64,000 nucleotides of DNA from Scandinavium sp036271055. GTDB lineage: Bacteria > Pseudomonadota > Gammaproteobacteria > Enterobacterales > Enterobacteriaceae. Below the pieces are notes generated by a model. That model worked only from the letters and a program-made list of their open reading frames with translations. It made no database searches and was not told the DNA's origin. Where the stretch lies: contig NZ_DATBBJ010000059.1 of NCBI RefSeq assembly GCF_036271055.1, forward strand, positions 124,001 through 188,000. Direction: 5' to 3'. A program made the position numbers and the translations under genes. Each line of letters starts with the position of its first letter. The first letter of the stretch is position 1. Positions 50,798 through 60,912 of the stretch are shown one piece after another.

Positions 50798-51910
50798 TCA
50801 GGGTGTTGGGCTAACCCTTAACAGCTCGCCATCGGACTCGTCGGTTAACACGTATAAATAGCCGTCGGGTCCGACACGAACATCACGAATGCGTTGTTTT
50901 CTGTCTGCCAATATACGCTCCTCTTCTGTCACTTTATTACCGTCGACATTAAGCACGATCACCGACTCATCCTTCAAAGCGCCAATAAACAGTTTGTGTT
51001 GCCACTGCGGGAACTTGCTGGCGCTATAGAACGCCATCCCGCTCACCGCAGGTGATTGCTTCCAGTAAAAAATCGGCGCTTCGGTGCCCGCCACTTTCTC
51101 ACCCTTTGCTTCAGGGATCGGTAGACCGCTGTAGTTGATGCCGTGCGTTGCCAGCGGCCAGCCGTAATTTTCCCCACGCTCAGGAATGTTGATTTCATCG
51201 CCGCCGCGCGGGCCGTGCTCATTCAGCCACAGGGCATGACTCCATGGGTTCATCGCCATACCCTGCGGATTGCGAATACCGTATGACCAGATCTCAGGCC
51301 GCGCGCCCGGCTGTTTCACAAAAGGATTGTCTGTCGGTACTTTGCCGTTCTCTGTCAGGCGCACCACATTGCCCTGCAATTTATCGAGATCTTGCGCGGT
51401 GGCGCGCTGATTATTCTCGCCGAGGCCGATATAGAGGTAACCTTTGCCATCGAACACCAGCCTTCCGCCAAAATGATTGCCGGTAGACAGTTTCGGCATT
51501 TGCCGGAACACCACCTGGAACGCCTCGATACGCGATAAATCATCGCTCAGCCGTCCATAACCCACCGCCGTACCCGCTTTGCCATCATCACCCACTTCCG
51601 CGTAACTCAGCCACACGCGCCGTGATTGGGCAAAATCTGGTGCTAACACCACATCCAGCAGCCCGCCCTGCCCGTTGGCCCATACACGCGGAATACCAAC
51701 AAGGGGATCCGACAGCCCTTTTCCTTCCTGCCATAAGCGTAACTGCCCGCCACGTAGGGTAATCAGCAGCCCTTTGTTGTCAGGCAGAAACGCCATCGAC
51801 CACGGATGATCCAGTTTGCGTTGCAACACATTCACCCGAACATCGGCAGCAAACAATGCGGGTGACACCAGCAAAGTTCCCAGAAGTAAACTCAGAGCAA
51901 AACGGGGCAT
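50798..51910 (-). CDS. yliI: YliI, PQQ-dependent soluble aldose sugar dehydrogenase
   Basis: This 370-residue periplasmic enzyme has a signal peptide (about 1-21, ending LFA) and a six-bladed beta-propeller of the glucose/sorbosone dehydrogenase family. The conserved segments LDHPWSMAFLP, HFGGRLVFDGKGYLYIGLGEN and WSYGIRNPQGMA are present. E. coli YliI oxidises aldoses when supplied with PQQ, which E. coli cannot make; no pqq genes are in this window. Start ATG 51910. Confidence 0.93.
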   Translation of the reverse strand: MPRFALSLLLGTLLVSPALFAADVRVNVLQRKLDHPWSMAFLPDNKGLLITLRGGQLRLWQEGKGLSDPLVGIPRVWANGQGGLLDVVLAPDFAQSRRVWLSYAEVGDDGKAGTAVGYGRLSDDLSRIEAFQVVFRQMPKLSTGNHFGGRLVFDGKGYLYIGLGENNQRATAQDLDKLQGNVVRLTENGKVPTDNPFVKQPGARPEIWSYGIRNPQGMAMNPWSHALWLNEHGPRGGDEINIPERGENYGWPLATHGINYSGLPIPEAKGEKVAGTEAPIFYWKQSPAVSGMAFYSASKFPQWQHKLFIGALKDESVIVLNVDGNKVTEEERILADRKQRIRDVRVGPDGYLYVLTDESDGELLRVSPTP

Positions 51911-52018
51911 AGAAAGCTCCTTTCACGGCGAATGCGTTAAGGGTAGCCAGCGTATCGGACGAAGTTGAGATTTTTACAAAAACTTAACCATGAGGGGGAG
52001 TCGCCTCCCCCGGAGATG

Positions 52019-52402
52019 TCAGGCGTGCGCCAGCGGCGCAGATTTATTCATCACCTGAATATTGGTCGATAGGATATCGAGACAGCGTTGTAGCGCATCG
52101 GGGTTAACCGCAATGAACGAAGGGCAGTCGTGGTGCCCGGTCAGCAGACACACCGCAGCGGAAGCCAGAGCTTCTCCGGCAGTGTGTAACGCCTCATTTT
52201 GAGCAGACGTTAACGATGATGAAAGCGCCGCCGCGTTATGACGCAGCTCGCCGCAGAGTTCAAACAAGTTTTCCCGCAGATGGTCATTATCGCTGACTGA
52301 CATATACCCTTTTGCCCGCCTGAGTTGCAGATAGGTGGCGAGATCAATTTGCACATTAACCAATTTATTCAACAGGTTGTGGAATAGTCTGTCAACGTTC
52401 AT
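52019..52402 (-). CDS. bssR: BssR (YliH), biofilm regulator
   Basis: This 127-residue protein matches E. coli BssR in the core LQLRRAKGYMSVSDNDHLREN and AAVCLLTGHHDCPSFIAVN. BssR influences biofilm formation through indole and autoinducer-2 uptake effects; its molecular action is unclear. Start ATG 52402. It is divergent from the small secreted protein gene downstream. Confidence 0.92.
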   Translation of the reverse strand: MNVDRLFHNLLNKLVNVQIDLATYLQLRRAKGYMSVSDNDHLRENLFELCGELRHNAAALSSSLTSAQNEALHTAGEALASAAVCLLTGHHDCPSFIAVNPDALQRCLDILSTNIQVMNKSAPLAHA

Positions 52403-52647
52403 ACCTTTCCTCCTGTGTCGTCCAATGTCACAATTATAGTATGGTCATTTTTTGTGCATAGTGATGCATCAGATCAAAAATTCATCGCGAATTTACACTC
52501 ATTTAAACTGCATTGATTGACGGCAATCGCTTTAACCTGGCGGCACAAAAAATCAACAGTTGTTGAAGCTTTGTTTGGAAAACTGAATAGTCACGCACCG
52601 CAACGATTGATATAGTGCGCCGGTCGTCACAACAAAACGGTGCAAAA

Positions 52648-52878
52648 ATGTTCAAAAAAGGGTTATCTGTGGTTTTGCTGGTGTGTGCGCTTTTTTCCGG
52701 GCAACTGATGGCGATCGGCCACGGGCATGAGTTTTATCAGATCCAAAATGCCGATCATTTGCTGCGTCACGTTGCGGACAGCGATGATATTCGGGCCAGA
52801 TCGAGAGAAGCGGCCGATGAGCTACGTGAAGGTAGTCATAGCGTGAAAGACCGCAAACCTGAGGTGATTCATTTTTGA
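52648..52878 (+). CDS. Small secreted protein of unknown function
   Basis: This is a 76-residue protein I do not recognise. It has a clear signal peptide (MFKKGLSVVLLVCALFSGQL start, cleavage near residue 22) and a short mature part of about 54 residues that begins with GHGHEF. The mature part is charged, with Arg, Asp, Glu and His (HLLRHVADSDDIRARSREAADELREG), and is probably helical. There is no Cys outside the signal peptide. The start ATG 52648 has only a weak ribosome site. It is an accessory gene between bssR and the beta-lactamase. Confidence 0.7.
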   Translation: MFKKGLSVVLLVCALFSGQLMAIGHGHEFYQIQNADHLLRHVADSDDIRARSREAADELREGSHSVKDRKPEVIHF

Positions 52879-52881
52879 AAG

Positions 52882-52904
52882 TTCCTCCCCACTACGGGGA
52901 GGAA
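52882..52904. terminator. Hairpin between the small secreted protein gene and ampC
   Basis: TTCCTCCCC (52882-52890) pairs perfectly with GGGGAGGAA (52896-52904) across ACTAC, between convergent genes. Confidence 0.7.
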
Positions 52905-52911
52905 AAGAAAC

Positions 52912-54105
52912 TTACTGCAATGCGTTGAGAATTTGCCAGGCCGCAGTAATGCGTACCGGGTTCGGGTAGTTCTTATTCGCCAGCATCACAATGCCGAGCT
53001 GTTTCTCTGGCACAAACGCGATATAGGAGCCAAAACCTCCGGTGCTGCCGGTTTTATGCAACCAGGTTGCTGGCGTCATCGGACGTGGTGAGGTTTGCAA
53101 TTTCGCAGGGTTTGCTTTCAAAGCGATACCGTTACTGCTGGCTTCAATCACCTGCTGTGCATTAATTGGCCACGGATACATTTCCCAGCCCAGCCCCTGA
53201 TACATATCACCGATTTTGTAATAACCGCTTTGCGCCGTACCGATGGCTTTTTTCAGCGTGGCATCACCCGCAGGTAGTTTTTCCGGCGCGATGTTCGCCT
53301 GCATAAACGTCGCCATATCGCGGATGCTGGTTTTCACGCCATACGCCTCGGCATCAAGCATACCCGGCGTTACGTGTACCGGTTTATCCTTGCTATAACC
53401 CCACGCGTAATTCGTTTTTTCGACTTCCGGTACGGTGATAAAGGTGTGGTCTAATTTCAGCGGTTGGAAAACATTCTTTTGCATGAACTGTTCGAAGCTC
53501 AGCCCGCTCTTACTCACCGCTAATGCCCCAAACAGGCCAATACTGGCGTTAGAGTAATTGCGCATCGTTCCCGGCTTGTACTCAGGCTGCCAGGTGTTGT
53601 AGTAACGCCACAGCGCGTTTTCATCCGTCACTTCGTCCGGCACCTGCAACGGCAAACCACCCGCAGTGTAGGTCGCCAACTCCAGCATCGTGATTTTCTG
53701 CCAAAGTGGCGCTGTCAGCGCTTTGTTGTGCTCGGCTGCCGGGTCACTCAGCTTCATTATCCCACTTTGCACCGCGTAACCGCCCGCCGTGCCAGTAAAG
53801 GTTTTACTGACCGATCCCAGTTCAAATAAAGTCTGATCCGTAACAGGAAGGTTTGCTTTCACATCTGCCAGTCCGTACTGGAAAAAATACGGTTTGCCCT
53901 GATAAATTACTGCCACCGCCATGCCCGGGATCTGCTGTTTTTCCAGAAGCGGCTTAATTGTGCCGTCGACAATCTGCTGCAATTTTTGCGCGGAAACCGG
54001 CTCTGACGCATTCACCGCCAATGGCGTAGCAAGCAATGCCGCTGCAAAGCAAAGTGCGCTCATGCGCGGGCGTGTCGAGACAGAAATGGGTTTGTTCGTC
54101 GTCAT
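52912..54105 (-). CDS. ampC: Class C (AmpC-type) beta-lactamase
   Basis: This is a 397-residue periplasmic serine beta-lactamase. The signal peptide is extended (about 1-33, ending VNA-SEP). The nucleophile motif SVSK is at 98-101, the YSN motif at 184-186 and KTG at 351-353, equal to Ser64, Tyr150 and Lys315 in class C numbering. Other class C stretches are AGGLPLQVPDEV, GLFGALAV and HKTGSTGGFGSY. It should hydrolyse cephalosporins, though the spectrum cannot be read from sequence. The start at ATG 54105 has CAGGAGGG in front. No ampR is adjacent: the divergent neighbour is rimO, so AmpR-type induction from this promoter is unlikely. Confidence 0.95.
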   Translation of the reverse strand: MTTNKPISVSTRPRMSALCFAAALLATPLAVNASEPVSAQKLQQIVDGTIKPLLEKQQIPGMAVAVIYQGKPYFFQYGLADVKANLPVTDQTLFELGSVSKTFTGTAGGYAVQSGIMKLSDPAAEHNKALTAPLWQKITMLELATYTAGGLPLQVPDEVTDENALWRYYNTWQPEYKPGTMRNYSNASIGLFGALAVSKSGLSFEQFMQKNVFQPLKLDHTFITVPEVEKTNYAWGYSKDKPVHVTPGMLDAEAYGVKTSIRDMATFMQANIAPEKLPAGDATLKKAIGTAQSGYYKIGDMYQGLGWEMYPWPINAQQVIEASSNGIALKANPAKLQTSPRPMTPATWLHKTGSTGGFGSYIAFVPEKQLGIVMLANKNYPNPVRITAAWQILNALQ

Positions 54106-54253
54106 TTTCCCTCCTGATAAACGAAACTGAATGGTCATCCCGCGTCATTAAGCCGAAAACCGGCCCGGGCTGCAATTATCCAGTACAAATTTGTCGTCGA
54201 CCTCTGTAGAATCCCTGCCCTATCCCTTCCCTAAATTGAATACTTTTTAAGCT

Positions 54254-55579
54254 ATGAGCAATGTCACACAGCAGCCGAAAATCGGCTTCGTCTCTCTGGG
54301 CTGTCCTAAAAACCTGGTGGACTCTGAACGCATCCTGACCGAACTGCGCACCGAAGGCTATGACGTGGTGCCAAGCTACGACAACGCCGATATGGTTATC
54401 GTCAACACCTGCGGCTTTATCGATAGCGCGGTGCAGGAATCCCTGGAAGCCATCGGCGAAGCGCTGAAAGAGAACGGCAAGGTGATTGTTACCGGTTGTC
54501 TCGGTGCGAAGGTCGATCAGATTCGCGAAGTGCACCCAAAAGTGCTGGAAATCACCGGACCGCACAGCTATGAGCAGGTGCTGGAACATGTGCACCATTA
54601 TGTGCCAAAACCACAGCACAACCCGTTCCTGAGCCTGGTGCCGGAGCAGGGTGTGAAGCTGACGCCGCGTCATTATGCGTACTTAAAAATTTCCGAAGGC
54701 TGCAACCATCGCTGCACCTTCTGCATTATCCCGTCGATGCGTGGCGATCTCGACAGCCGCCCGATTGGCGATGTGCTGTCTGAAGCCAAGCGTCTGGTTG
54801 ATGCCGGCGTGAAAGAGCTGCTGGTGATTTCCCAGGACACCTCCGCCTATGGCGTTGACGTGAAACACCGCACCGGTTTCCACGACGGCGAGCCGGTAAA
54901 AACCAGCATGGTCGGCCTGTGCGAGCAGTTAGCGAAGCTCGGCGTGTGGGTACGTCTGCACTACGTTTATCCATATCCGCACGTGGACGATGTGATCCCG
55001 TTGATGGCAGAAGGCAAAATCCTGCCGTACCTCGATATCCCACTGCAACACGCCAGCCCGCGTATTCTCAAGCTGATGAAGCGTCCTGGCTCTGTCGATC
55101 GCCAACTGGCGCGCATCAAACAGTGGCGTGAAATCTGCCCGGACCTGACTCTGCGCTCGACCTTTATCGTTGGCTTCCCTGGTGAAACCGAGGAAGATTT
55201 CCAGATGCTGCTCGATTTCCTGAAAGAAGCGCGTCTGGATCGCGTTGGCTGCTTCAAATACAGCCCGGTCGAAGGCGCTACCGCGAATGAACTGGAAGGT
55301 CAGGTTCCGGAAGAAGTGAAAGAAGAGCGCTGGAACCGCTTTATGCAGCTGCAACAGCAGATTTCTGCCGAGCGCCTGCAAGAGAAAGTGGGCCGCGAAA
55401 TTATGGTTATTATCGACGAAGTCGACGAAGAAGGTGCGATTGGCCGCAGTATGGCTGATGCCCCTGAAATCGACGGCGCGGTGTACCTGAACGGCGAAAC
55501 GCGCGCGAAGCCAGGCGACGTGCTGCGTGTGAAAGTCGAACACGCCGACGAGTACGATCTGTGGGGTTCACGAGTTTAA
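54254..55579 (+). CDS. rimO: RimO, ribosomal protein S12 methylthiotransferase
   Basis: This 441-residue radical SAM enzyme adds a methylthio group to Asp89 of ribosomal protein S12. The N-terminal UPF0004 domain (SLGCPKNLVDSE) holds one Fe-S cluster and the radical SAM domain has CNHRCTFC (C-x3-C-x2-C). A TRAM domain closes the protein. It is full length. Start ATG 54254. Confidence 0.97.
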   Translation: MSNVTQQPKIGFVSLGCPKNLVDSERILTELRTEGYDVVPSYDNADMVIVNTCGFIDSAVQESLEAIGEALKENGKVIVTGCLGAKVDQIREVHPKVLEITGPHSYEQVLEHVHHYVPKPQHNPFLSLVPEQGVKLTPRHYAYLKISEGCNHRCTFCIIPSMRGDLDSRPIGDVLSEAKRLVDAGVKELLVISQDTSAYGVDVKHRTGFHDGEPVKTSMVGLCEQLAKLGVWVRLHYVYPYPHVDDVIPLMAEGKILPYLDIPLQHASPRILKLMKRPGSVDRQLARIKQWREICPDLTLRSTFIVGFPGETEEDFQMLLDFLKEARLDRVGCFKYSPVEGATANELEGQVPEEVKEERWNRFMQLQQQISAERLQEKVGREIMVIIDEVDEEGAIGRSMADAPEIDGAVYLNGETRAKPGDVLRVKVEHADEYDLWGSRV

Positions 55580-55587
55580 TCGCATTC

Positions 55588-55616
55588 ACCCGGCGATCCT
55601 CTCGCCGGGTTATTTT
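55588..55616 (+). terminator. rimO terminator
   Basis: ACCCGGCGA (55588-55596) pairs perfectly with TCGCCGGGT (55602-55610), followed by TATTTT. Confidence 0.85.
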
Positions 55617-55617
55617 G

Positions 55618-55643
55618 CCTGATGGCGCGATGCTTATCAGGCT
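55618..55643. repeat. Single REP-like unit between rimO and gsiD
   Basis: GCCTGATGGCGCGATGCTTA followed by TCAGGC forms a REP-type imperfect palindrome in the gap where E. coli has yliE and yliF. Confidence 0.6.
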
Positions 55644-55654
55644 TTGTATTCTCC

Positions 55655-56566
<912 letters not shown>

Positions 56567-57487
56567 TTACTTGTACCTGATTGCCGGGTTGATGGCGGCA
56601 TACAGCACGTCCACCACCAGATTAATAAGAATAAACTCCAGCGAAAAGAGCAGAACTTCCGCCTGAATCACCGGATAATCGCGCATTTCCACCGAATCGA
56701 CCAGCAAGCGCCCCAGCCCCGGCCAGTTAAACACTTTTTCGACCACAATCGATCCACCGAGCAGAAAACCAAATTGCAGGCCCATCATGGTGACGACCGG
56801 GATCATCGCGTTGCGCAGACCGTGTTTGAGCACCACCCAGGTTTCGCTCACGCCTTTGGCGCGCGCGGTGCGCATGTAGTCTTCGTTGAGCACATCCACA
56901 AACGAGGCGCGGGCGAAGCGGGCCATCACCGCTGCCACCGCAGCACCGAGGGTAATTGACGGCAGAATGTAGTGCTGCCAACTGTCGGCTCCGACTGTCG
57001 GCAGCCAACCAAGCTGGACGGAAAATACCTGCATCAGCAACATTCCCAGCGCGAACGCAGGGAAAGAAATGCCAGTCACCGCAATCGCCATGCCGAGCCT
57101 GTCCGGCCAGCGATTACGCCAGACGGCGGCCGCTATGCCCATTGCCATTCCGAAAACCACCGCCCAAATCATGCTGCTGAGCGTCAGCCACAGCGTCGGC
57201 ATAAAGCGGCTGGCAATCTCTTCCGACACCGGCCTGCGCGACACCATCGACATGCCAAAATCGCCCTGTACCACATTGGCGATGTAGTGCCCGAACTGCA
57301 TGTACAGCGGCTGGTCCAGCCCTAACTGCTGGCGCACCATGCCGACCACCTGCGCATCCGCTTCCGGCCCGGCAATCAAACGCGCCGGGTCACCTGGCAG
57401 CAGATGCACAAACAGAAACACCAACACTGCCACAATAAGCAGTGTTGGGATCAGGCCGAGTAGTCTTTTAATGACATAGTTAAACAT
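56567..57487 (-). CDS. gsiC: GsiC, glutathione ABC transporter permease
   Basis: This 306-residue DppB-type permease has an N-terminal helix, a periplasmic loop with LPGDPARLIAGPEA, and the EAA loop RTARAKGVSETWVVLKHGLRN. The start ATG 57487 overlaps the gsiB stop by 1 bp (TAATG). Confidence 0.96.
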   Translation of the reverse strand: MFNYVIKRLLGLIPTLLIVAVLVFLFVHLLPGDPARLIAGPEADAQVVGMVRQQLGLDQPLYMQFGHYIANVVQGDFGMSMVSRRPVSEEIASRFMPTLWLTLSSMIWAVVFGMAMGIAAAVWRNRWPDRLGMAIAVTGISFPAFALGMLLMQVFSVQLGWLPTVGADSWQHYILPSITLGAAVAAVMARFARASFVDVLNEDYMRTARAKGVSETWVVLKHGLRNAMIPVVTMMGLQFGFLLGGSIVVEKVFNWPGLGRLLVDSVEMRDYPVIQAEVLLFSLEFILINLVVDVLYAAINPAIRYK

Positions 57488-59025
57488 TACTTCAGGTCAG
57501 CTTCGTCAAAACTGAATCCGGTATCTGGCATGATGTAGAACCCGGTCAGGTTTTTGCTGTGTGCGGAAACCAGTTTCTCGACCACCAACGGCACCCACGG
57601 TGACTCTTTCCAGATAGTGTCCTGCGCCTCTTTGTACAGGCGCTCTTTCTCTTTCGGATCGTTGGTTTTCAGTGCTCCGGTGAGATCTTTATCGACCTGA
57701 GGATTACTGTAAAACGCGGTGTTGAACAGCGTTGGCGGCCAGTTCTGCGAAGCAAACAGCGGCGACAGCGCCCAGTCGGCCTCACCCGTCGAGGCGGTCC
57801 AGCCGGTGTAGAACATTCTCACCCCGCTCTCTTTCTGCCCTTTGGCTTCCACTTCGGACGCACGCTGACCCGCGTCCATCGCCGTCACCTGCGCTTTAAT
57901 ACCGACCTGCGCCAGTTGCTGTTGAGTGAACTGCAAGACTTTCTGCGCGGTGCTGTGGTTATGCGACGACCAAAGCGTGGTGCTGAAACCGTTCGGGAAT
58001 CCGGCCTCTTTCAGCAATGCGCGCGCTTTAGCAGGATCGTACGGCCACGGTTTGTAGCTTTGTGAATAGGCAATGGATGGCGGCAACACGCCGGTTGCAG
58101 GCGTCGCATAACCGGCAAAAGCGACTTTCACCAGCGCCTGACGGTTAATGGCGTAGTTGATCGCCTCGCGCACTTTTGGGTTATCAAACGGCTTTTGGGT
58201 GACGTTCATGCTGATGTAGCGCTGCATGATGGACGGGCTCGCCACCAGTTCCAGCTTGCTGTTTTTCTCAAGCAGAGGCGCTTGCTCGTAAGGGATCGGG
58301 AACGCAAACTGCGCTTCGCCGGTTTGCAGCATCGCCGCGCGAGTGTTGTTATCGACCACCGGACGCCAGGTGATGGTATCGAGTTTCGGCAGCCCTTGCT
58401 GCCAGTAACCCGCGAATTTCTTCACCTTCACAAAATCGGTCTGGTTCCAGGTGTCCAGTTGATACGGCCCGGTGCCGACCGGGTGGAACCCAATCTCTTT
58501 GCCGTATTTTTTCAACGCCGTCGGGGAAATCATCGCCGTCGCCGGATGGGCCAGAATATTGATGAACGCCGAGAACGGTTGTTTGAGGGTAATTTTCACC
58601 GTCTGCGGGTCAACCGCTTCGGTACTGGCGATGTTTTTGTACAGGTTGTAGCGCTTGAGATGATTATCCGGATTGCTGGCGCGGTCGAGGTTGACCTTCA
58701 CGGCTTCGGCATTGAAATCGGTTCCGTCCTGGAACTTCACGCCGGAACGCAGTTTGAGGGTATACACCAGCCCATCGTCAGAGACCGTGTAGCTTTCTGC
58801 CAGCACGTTGTGCATTTTCATGTCTTTATCGAGGCCAAACAGCCCCTGATAGAACGATTTCGCCACCGCCTGCGAGAGCGTGTCGTTCGCGTCATACGGA
58901 TCCAGCGTGGTGAAATTCGACCCTACCGCCACCACCACATCTTTTGCCGCAAAAGCAGGCGCTGTAGCCAGGGCGGAAACAACACCCAATGCCAGCAGCC
59001 ATTTACCTGAAATCTGTTGTGTCAT
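57487..59025 (-). CDS. gsiB: GsiB, periplasmic glutathione-binding protein
   Basis: This 512-residue family 5 solute-binding protein has a signal peptide (about 1-26, ending APAFA) and the segments VVVAVGSNFTTLDPYDANDT and SPSIMQRYISMNVTQKPFDNPKVREA. It binds glutathione for GsiCD. The start was set at ATG 59025 (MTQQISGKWLL), after GGAGAACAAC; the open frame continues upstream into gsiA but does not match the family. Confidence 0.96.
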   Translation of the reverse strand: MTQQISGKWLLALGVVSALATAPAFAAKDVVVAVGSNFTTLDPYDANDTLSQAVAKSFYQGLFGLDKDMKMHNVLAESYTVSDDGLVYTLKLRSGVKFQDGTDFNAEAVKVNLDRASNPDNHLKRYNLYKNIASTEAVDPQTVKITLKQPFSAFINILAHPATAMISPTALKKYGKEIGFHPVGTGPYQLDTWNQTDFVKVKKFAGYWQQGLPKLDTITWRPVVDNNTRAAMLQTGEAQFAFPIPYEQAPLLEKNSKLELVASPSIMQRYISMNVTQKPFDNPKVREAINYAINRQALVKVAFAGYATPATGVLPPSIAYSQSYKPWPYDPAKARALLKEAGFPNGFSTTLWSSHNHSTAQKVLQFTQQQLAQVGIKAQVTAMDAGQRASEVEAKGQKESGVRMFYTGWTASTGEADWALSPLFASQNWPPTLFNTAFYSNPQVDKDLTGALKTNDPKEKERLYKEAQDTIWKESPWVPLVVEKLVSAHSKNLTGFYIMPDTGFSFDEADLK

Positions 59026-59044
59026 GTTGTTGTTCTCCTGATTA

Positions 59045-60901
59045 TTATTGGCGAGACAGCGCGCTGGGGGTCTCTTCCCGGGCGACGAAATGCCCCGGAC
59101 TGACCTGAACCAACCGCACGCTGGCAATCTCTTCACCCTGCGGATAAATATTGCCGGGCAACTCATCGGACAGCAGCACCCGCTGTGGCCGACGATGCGT
59201 TGGGTCGGCGACCGGCACCGCGGCCATGAGTTTGCGCGTGTAAGGGTGCTGCGGATTTTCGAATACGGCGCTGCGTGGCCCCATTTCGACAATCCTTCCA
59301 CGGTACATCACCGCGACGCGGTGGCTGATGCGTTCCACCACCGCCATATCATGAGAAATGAACAAATACGCCATGCCCATTTCCCGCTGCAAATCGAGCA
59401 ACAAATTGATGATTTGCGCGCGAATCGAGACATCAAGCGCCGAAACCGCTTCGTCGGCAATCACCACTTTAGGGTTCAGCGCCAGCGCACGCGCAATGCA
59501 AATACGCTGACGCTGGCCACCAGAAAATTCATGCGGATAACGCCAGGCGTGTTCCGGTTGAAGTCCAACACGCTGCAGCAACCACGCCAGACGGCGCTGG
59601 GCGTCGGCTTCCGACATAATGTTATGCACGCGCAACGGTTCAAGAATCGAATACCCCACGGTCTGACGCGGATCGAGCGAGGCCCACGGATCCTGAAAGA
59701 TAAATTGAATATCACGACGCAGCGGCTGGAGTTGGCTGTCAGCCAGCGTATCAATTCGCGCGCCGTTGAACGTAATGCTGCCGCTTTGCGATTCGACTAA
59801 GCGCAACAACGCACGCCCGGTGGTGGATTTGCCGGAGCCCGATTCGCCGACCAGCGCCAGCGTTTCCCCCGGCCATAAATCAAAACTCACCTTTTCAACG
59901 GCGTGAACTTCACGGGTCACGCGATTGAAAATTCCGCTGCGTAGTGGAAAACGGGTGACCAAATCACGCACCTTTAAAATCGGCTCGCCGGGAACGACGG
60001 TATCTTGCTCTTCAGTCTGCGCGTCGGAATTCAACAACGGGAAACTGCGTGGGAGCGACGTGCCACGCATGGATCCCAACGTCGGCACCGCCGCCAGCAG
60101 CGCCTGGGTGTACGGGTGTTTCGGCGCATTGAATATTTGCTCTACGCTGCCCGTTTCCACCGCTTCGCCCTGATACATCACCAGCACGCGATCGGCGATA
60201 TCAGCCACCACGCCCATGTCGTGAGTGATAAAAATCACTCCCATTTCCATCTCTTTTTGCAGCACGTCGATAAGCTGCAAAATTTGCGCCTGAATAGTGA
60301 CGTCAAGCGCCGTCGTCGGTTCGTCGGCAATCAACACCGCCGGACGACAAGACAACGCCATCGCAATCATCACGCGCTGACGCATGCCGCCGGAAAGCTG
60401 ATGCGGGTAACGTTTCAGTACGGTTTCCGATTCAGGAATGCGCACCTGATCGAGCATCTTTTTCGCGGCTTTCAGCGCGTCGTCGCGTCCTAGGCCTTGA
60501 TGTAAACGGATCGATTCGGCAATTTGCTCACCCACGGTATACACCGGGTTGAGGGAGGTCATCGGCTCCTGGAACACCATCGCGATGTCTGCGCCGCGCA
60601 CGTGACGCATTTGCGAAGCACTCTGCGCGTTCACGTCGATGACTTCACGATTACGTCGCCGCAACAGAAGGGATTCGCTGCTCACCACGCCGCCGGACTG
60701 TTCCAGCAAACGCATCAACGCCAGTGCGGTCACTGATTTTCCGGAGCCAGATTCGCCGACAATCGCCAGCGTTTCGCCGCGTTTCAGGCTGAATGAGAGA
60801 TGATTCACCGCTGAAACGGTTTGATTTTCCTGCGGGAAAGCGATGTTGAGATCACGCACCACCAGCACGTCGTTGGTGTCGATTTCAGGGTGATGCGGCA
60901 C
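59045..60901 (-). CDS. gsiA: GsiA, dual ATPase of the glutathione ABC transporter
   Basis: This 618-residue protein holds two ABC ATPase domains in tandem. Each has a Walker A (GESGSGKSV and GESGSGKST), a signature (LSGGMRQR and FSGGQRQR) and a Walker B (VLIADEPTTALD and VVIADEAVSALD). Both domains carry the Dpp/Opp-type C-terminal HPYT segment. The start was set at GTG 60901, 4 bp after AGGAGG; a GTG at 60916 lies before that site. iaaA is 11 bp upstream, so the unit is iaaA-gsiABCD. Confidence 0.94.
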   Translation of the reverse strand: MPHHPEIDTNDVLVVRDLNIAFPQENQTVSAVNHLSFSLKRGETLAIVGESGSGKSVTALALMRLLEQSGGVVSSESLLLRRRNREVIDVNAQSASQMRHVRGADIAMVFQEPMTSLNPVYTVGEQIAESIRLHQGLGRDDALKAAKKMLDQVRIPESETVLKRYPHQLSGGMRQRVMIAMALSCRPAVLIADEPTTALDVTIQAQILQLIDVLQKEMEMGVIFITHDMGVVADIADRVLVMYQGEAVETGSVEQIFNAPKHPYTQALLAAVPTLGSMRGTSLPRSFPLLNSDAQTEEQDTVVPGEPILKVRDLVTRFPLRSGIFNRVTREVHAVEKVSFDLWPGETLALVGESGSGKSTTGRALLRLVESQSGSITFNGARIDTLADSQLQPLRRDIQFIFQDPWASLDPRQTVGYSILEPLRVHNIMSEADAQRRLAWLLQRVGLQPEHAWRYPHEFSGGQRQRICIARALALNPKVVIADEAVSALDVSIRAQIINLLLDLQREMGMAYLFISHDMAVVERISHRVAVMYRGRIVEMGPRSAVFENPQHPYTRKLMAAVPVADPTHRRPQRVLLSDELPGNIYPQGEEIASVRLVQVSPGHFVAREETPSALSRQ

Positions 60902-60912
60902 GTTTCCTCCTG

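Noticed and set aside
58195..59010. Long + strand frame opposite gsiB
   Set aside because: It mirrors the GC-rich codon bias of gsiB; composition (many His, Arg, Phe, Leu) is typical of an antisense shadow.
59048..59800. 250-residue + strand frame opposite gsiA
   Set aside because: Antisense shadow of a well conserved ABC ATPase, with no independent start signal.
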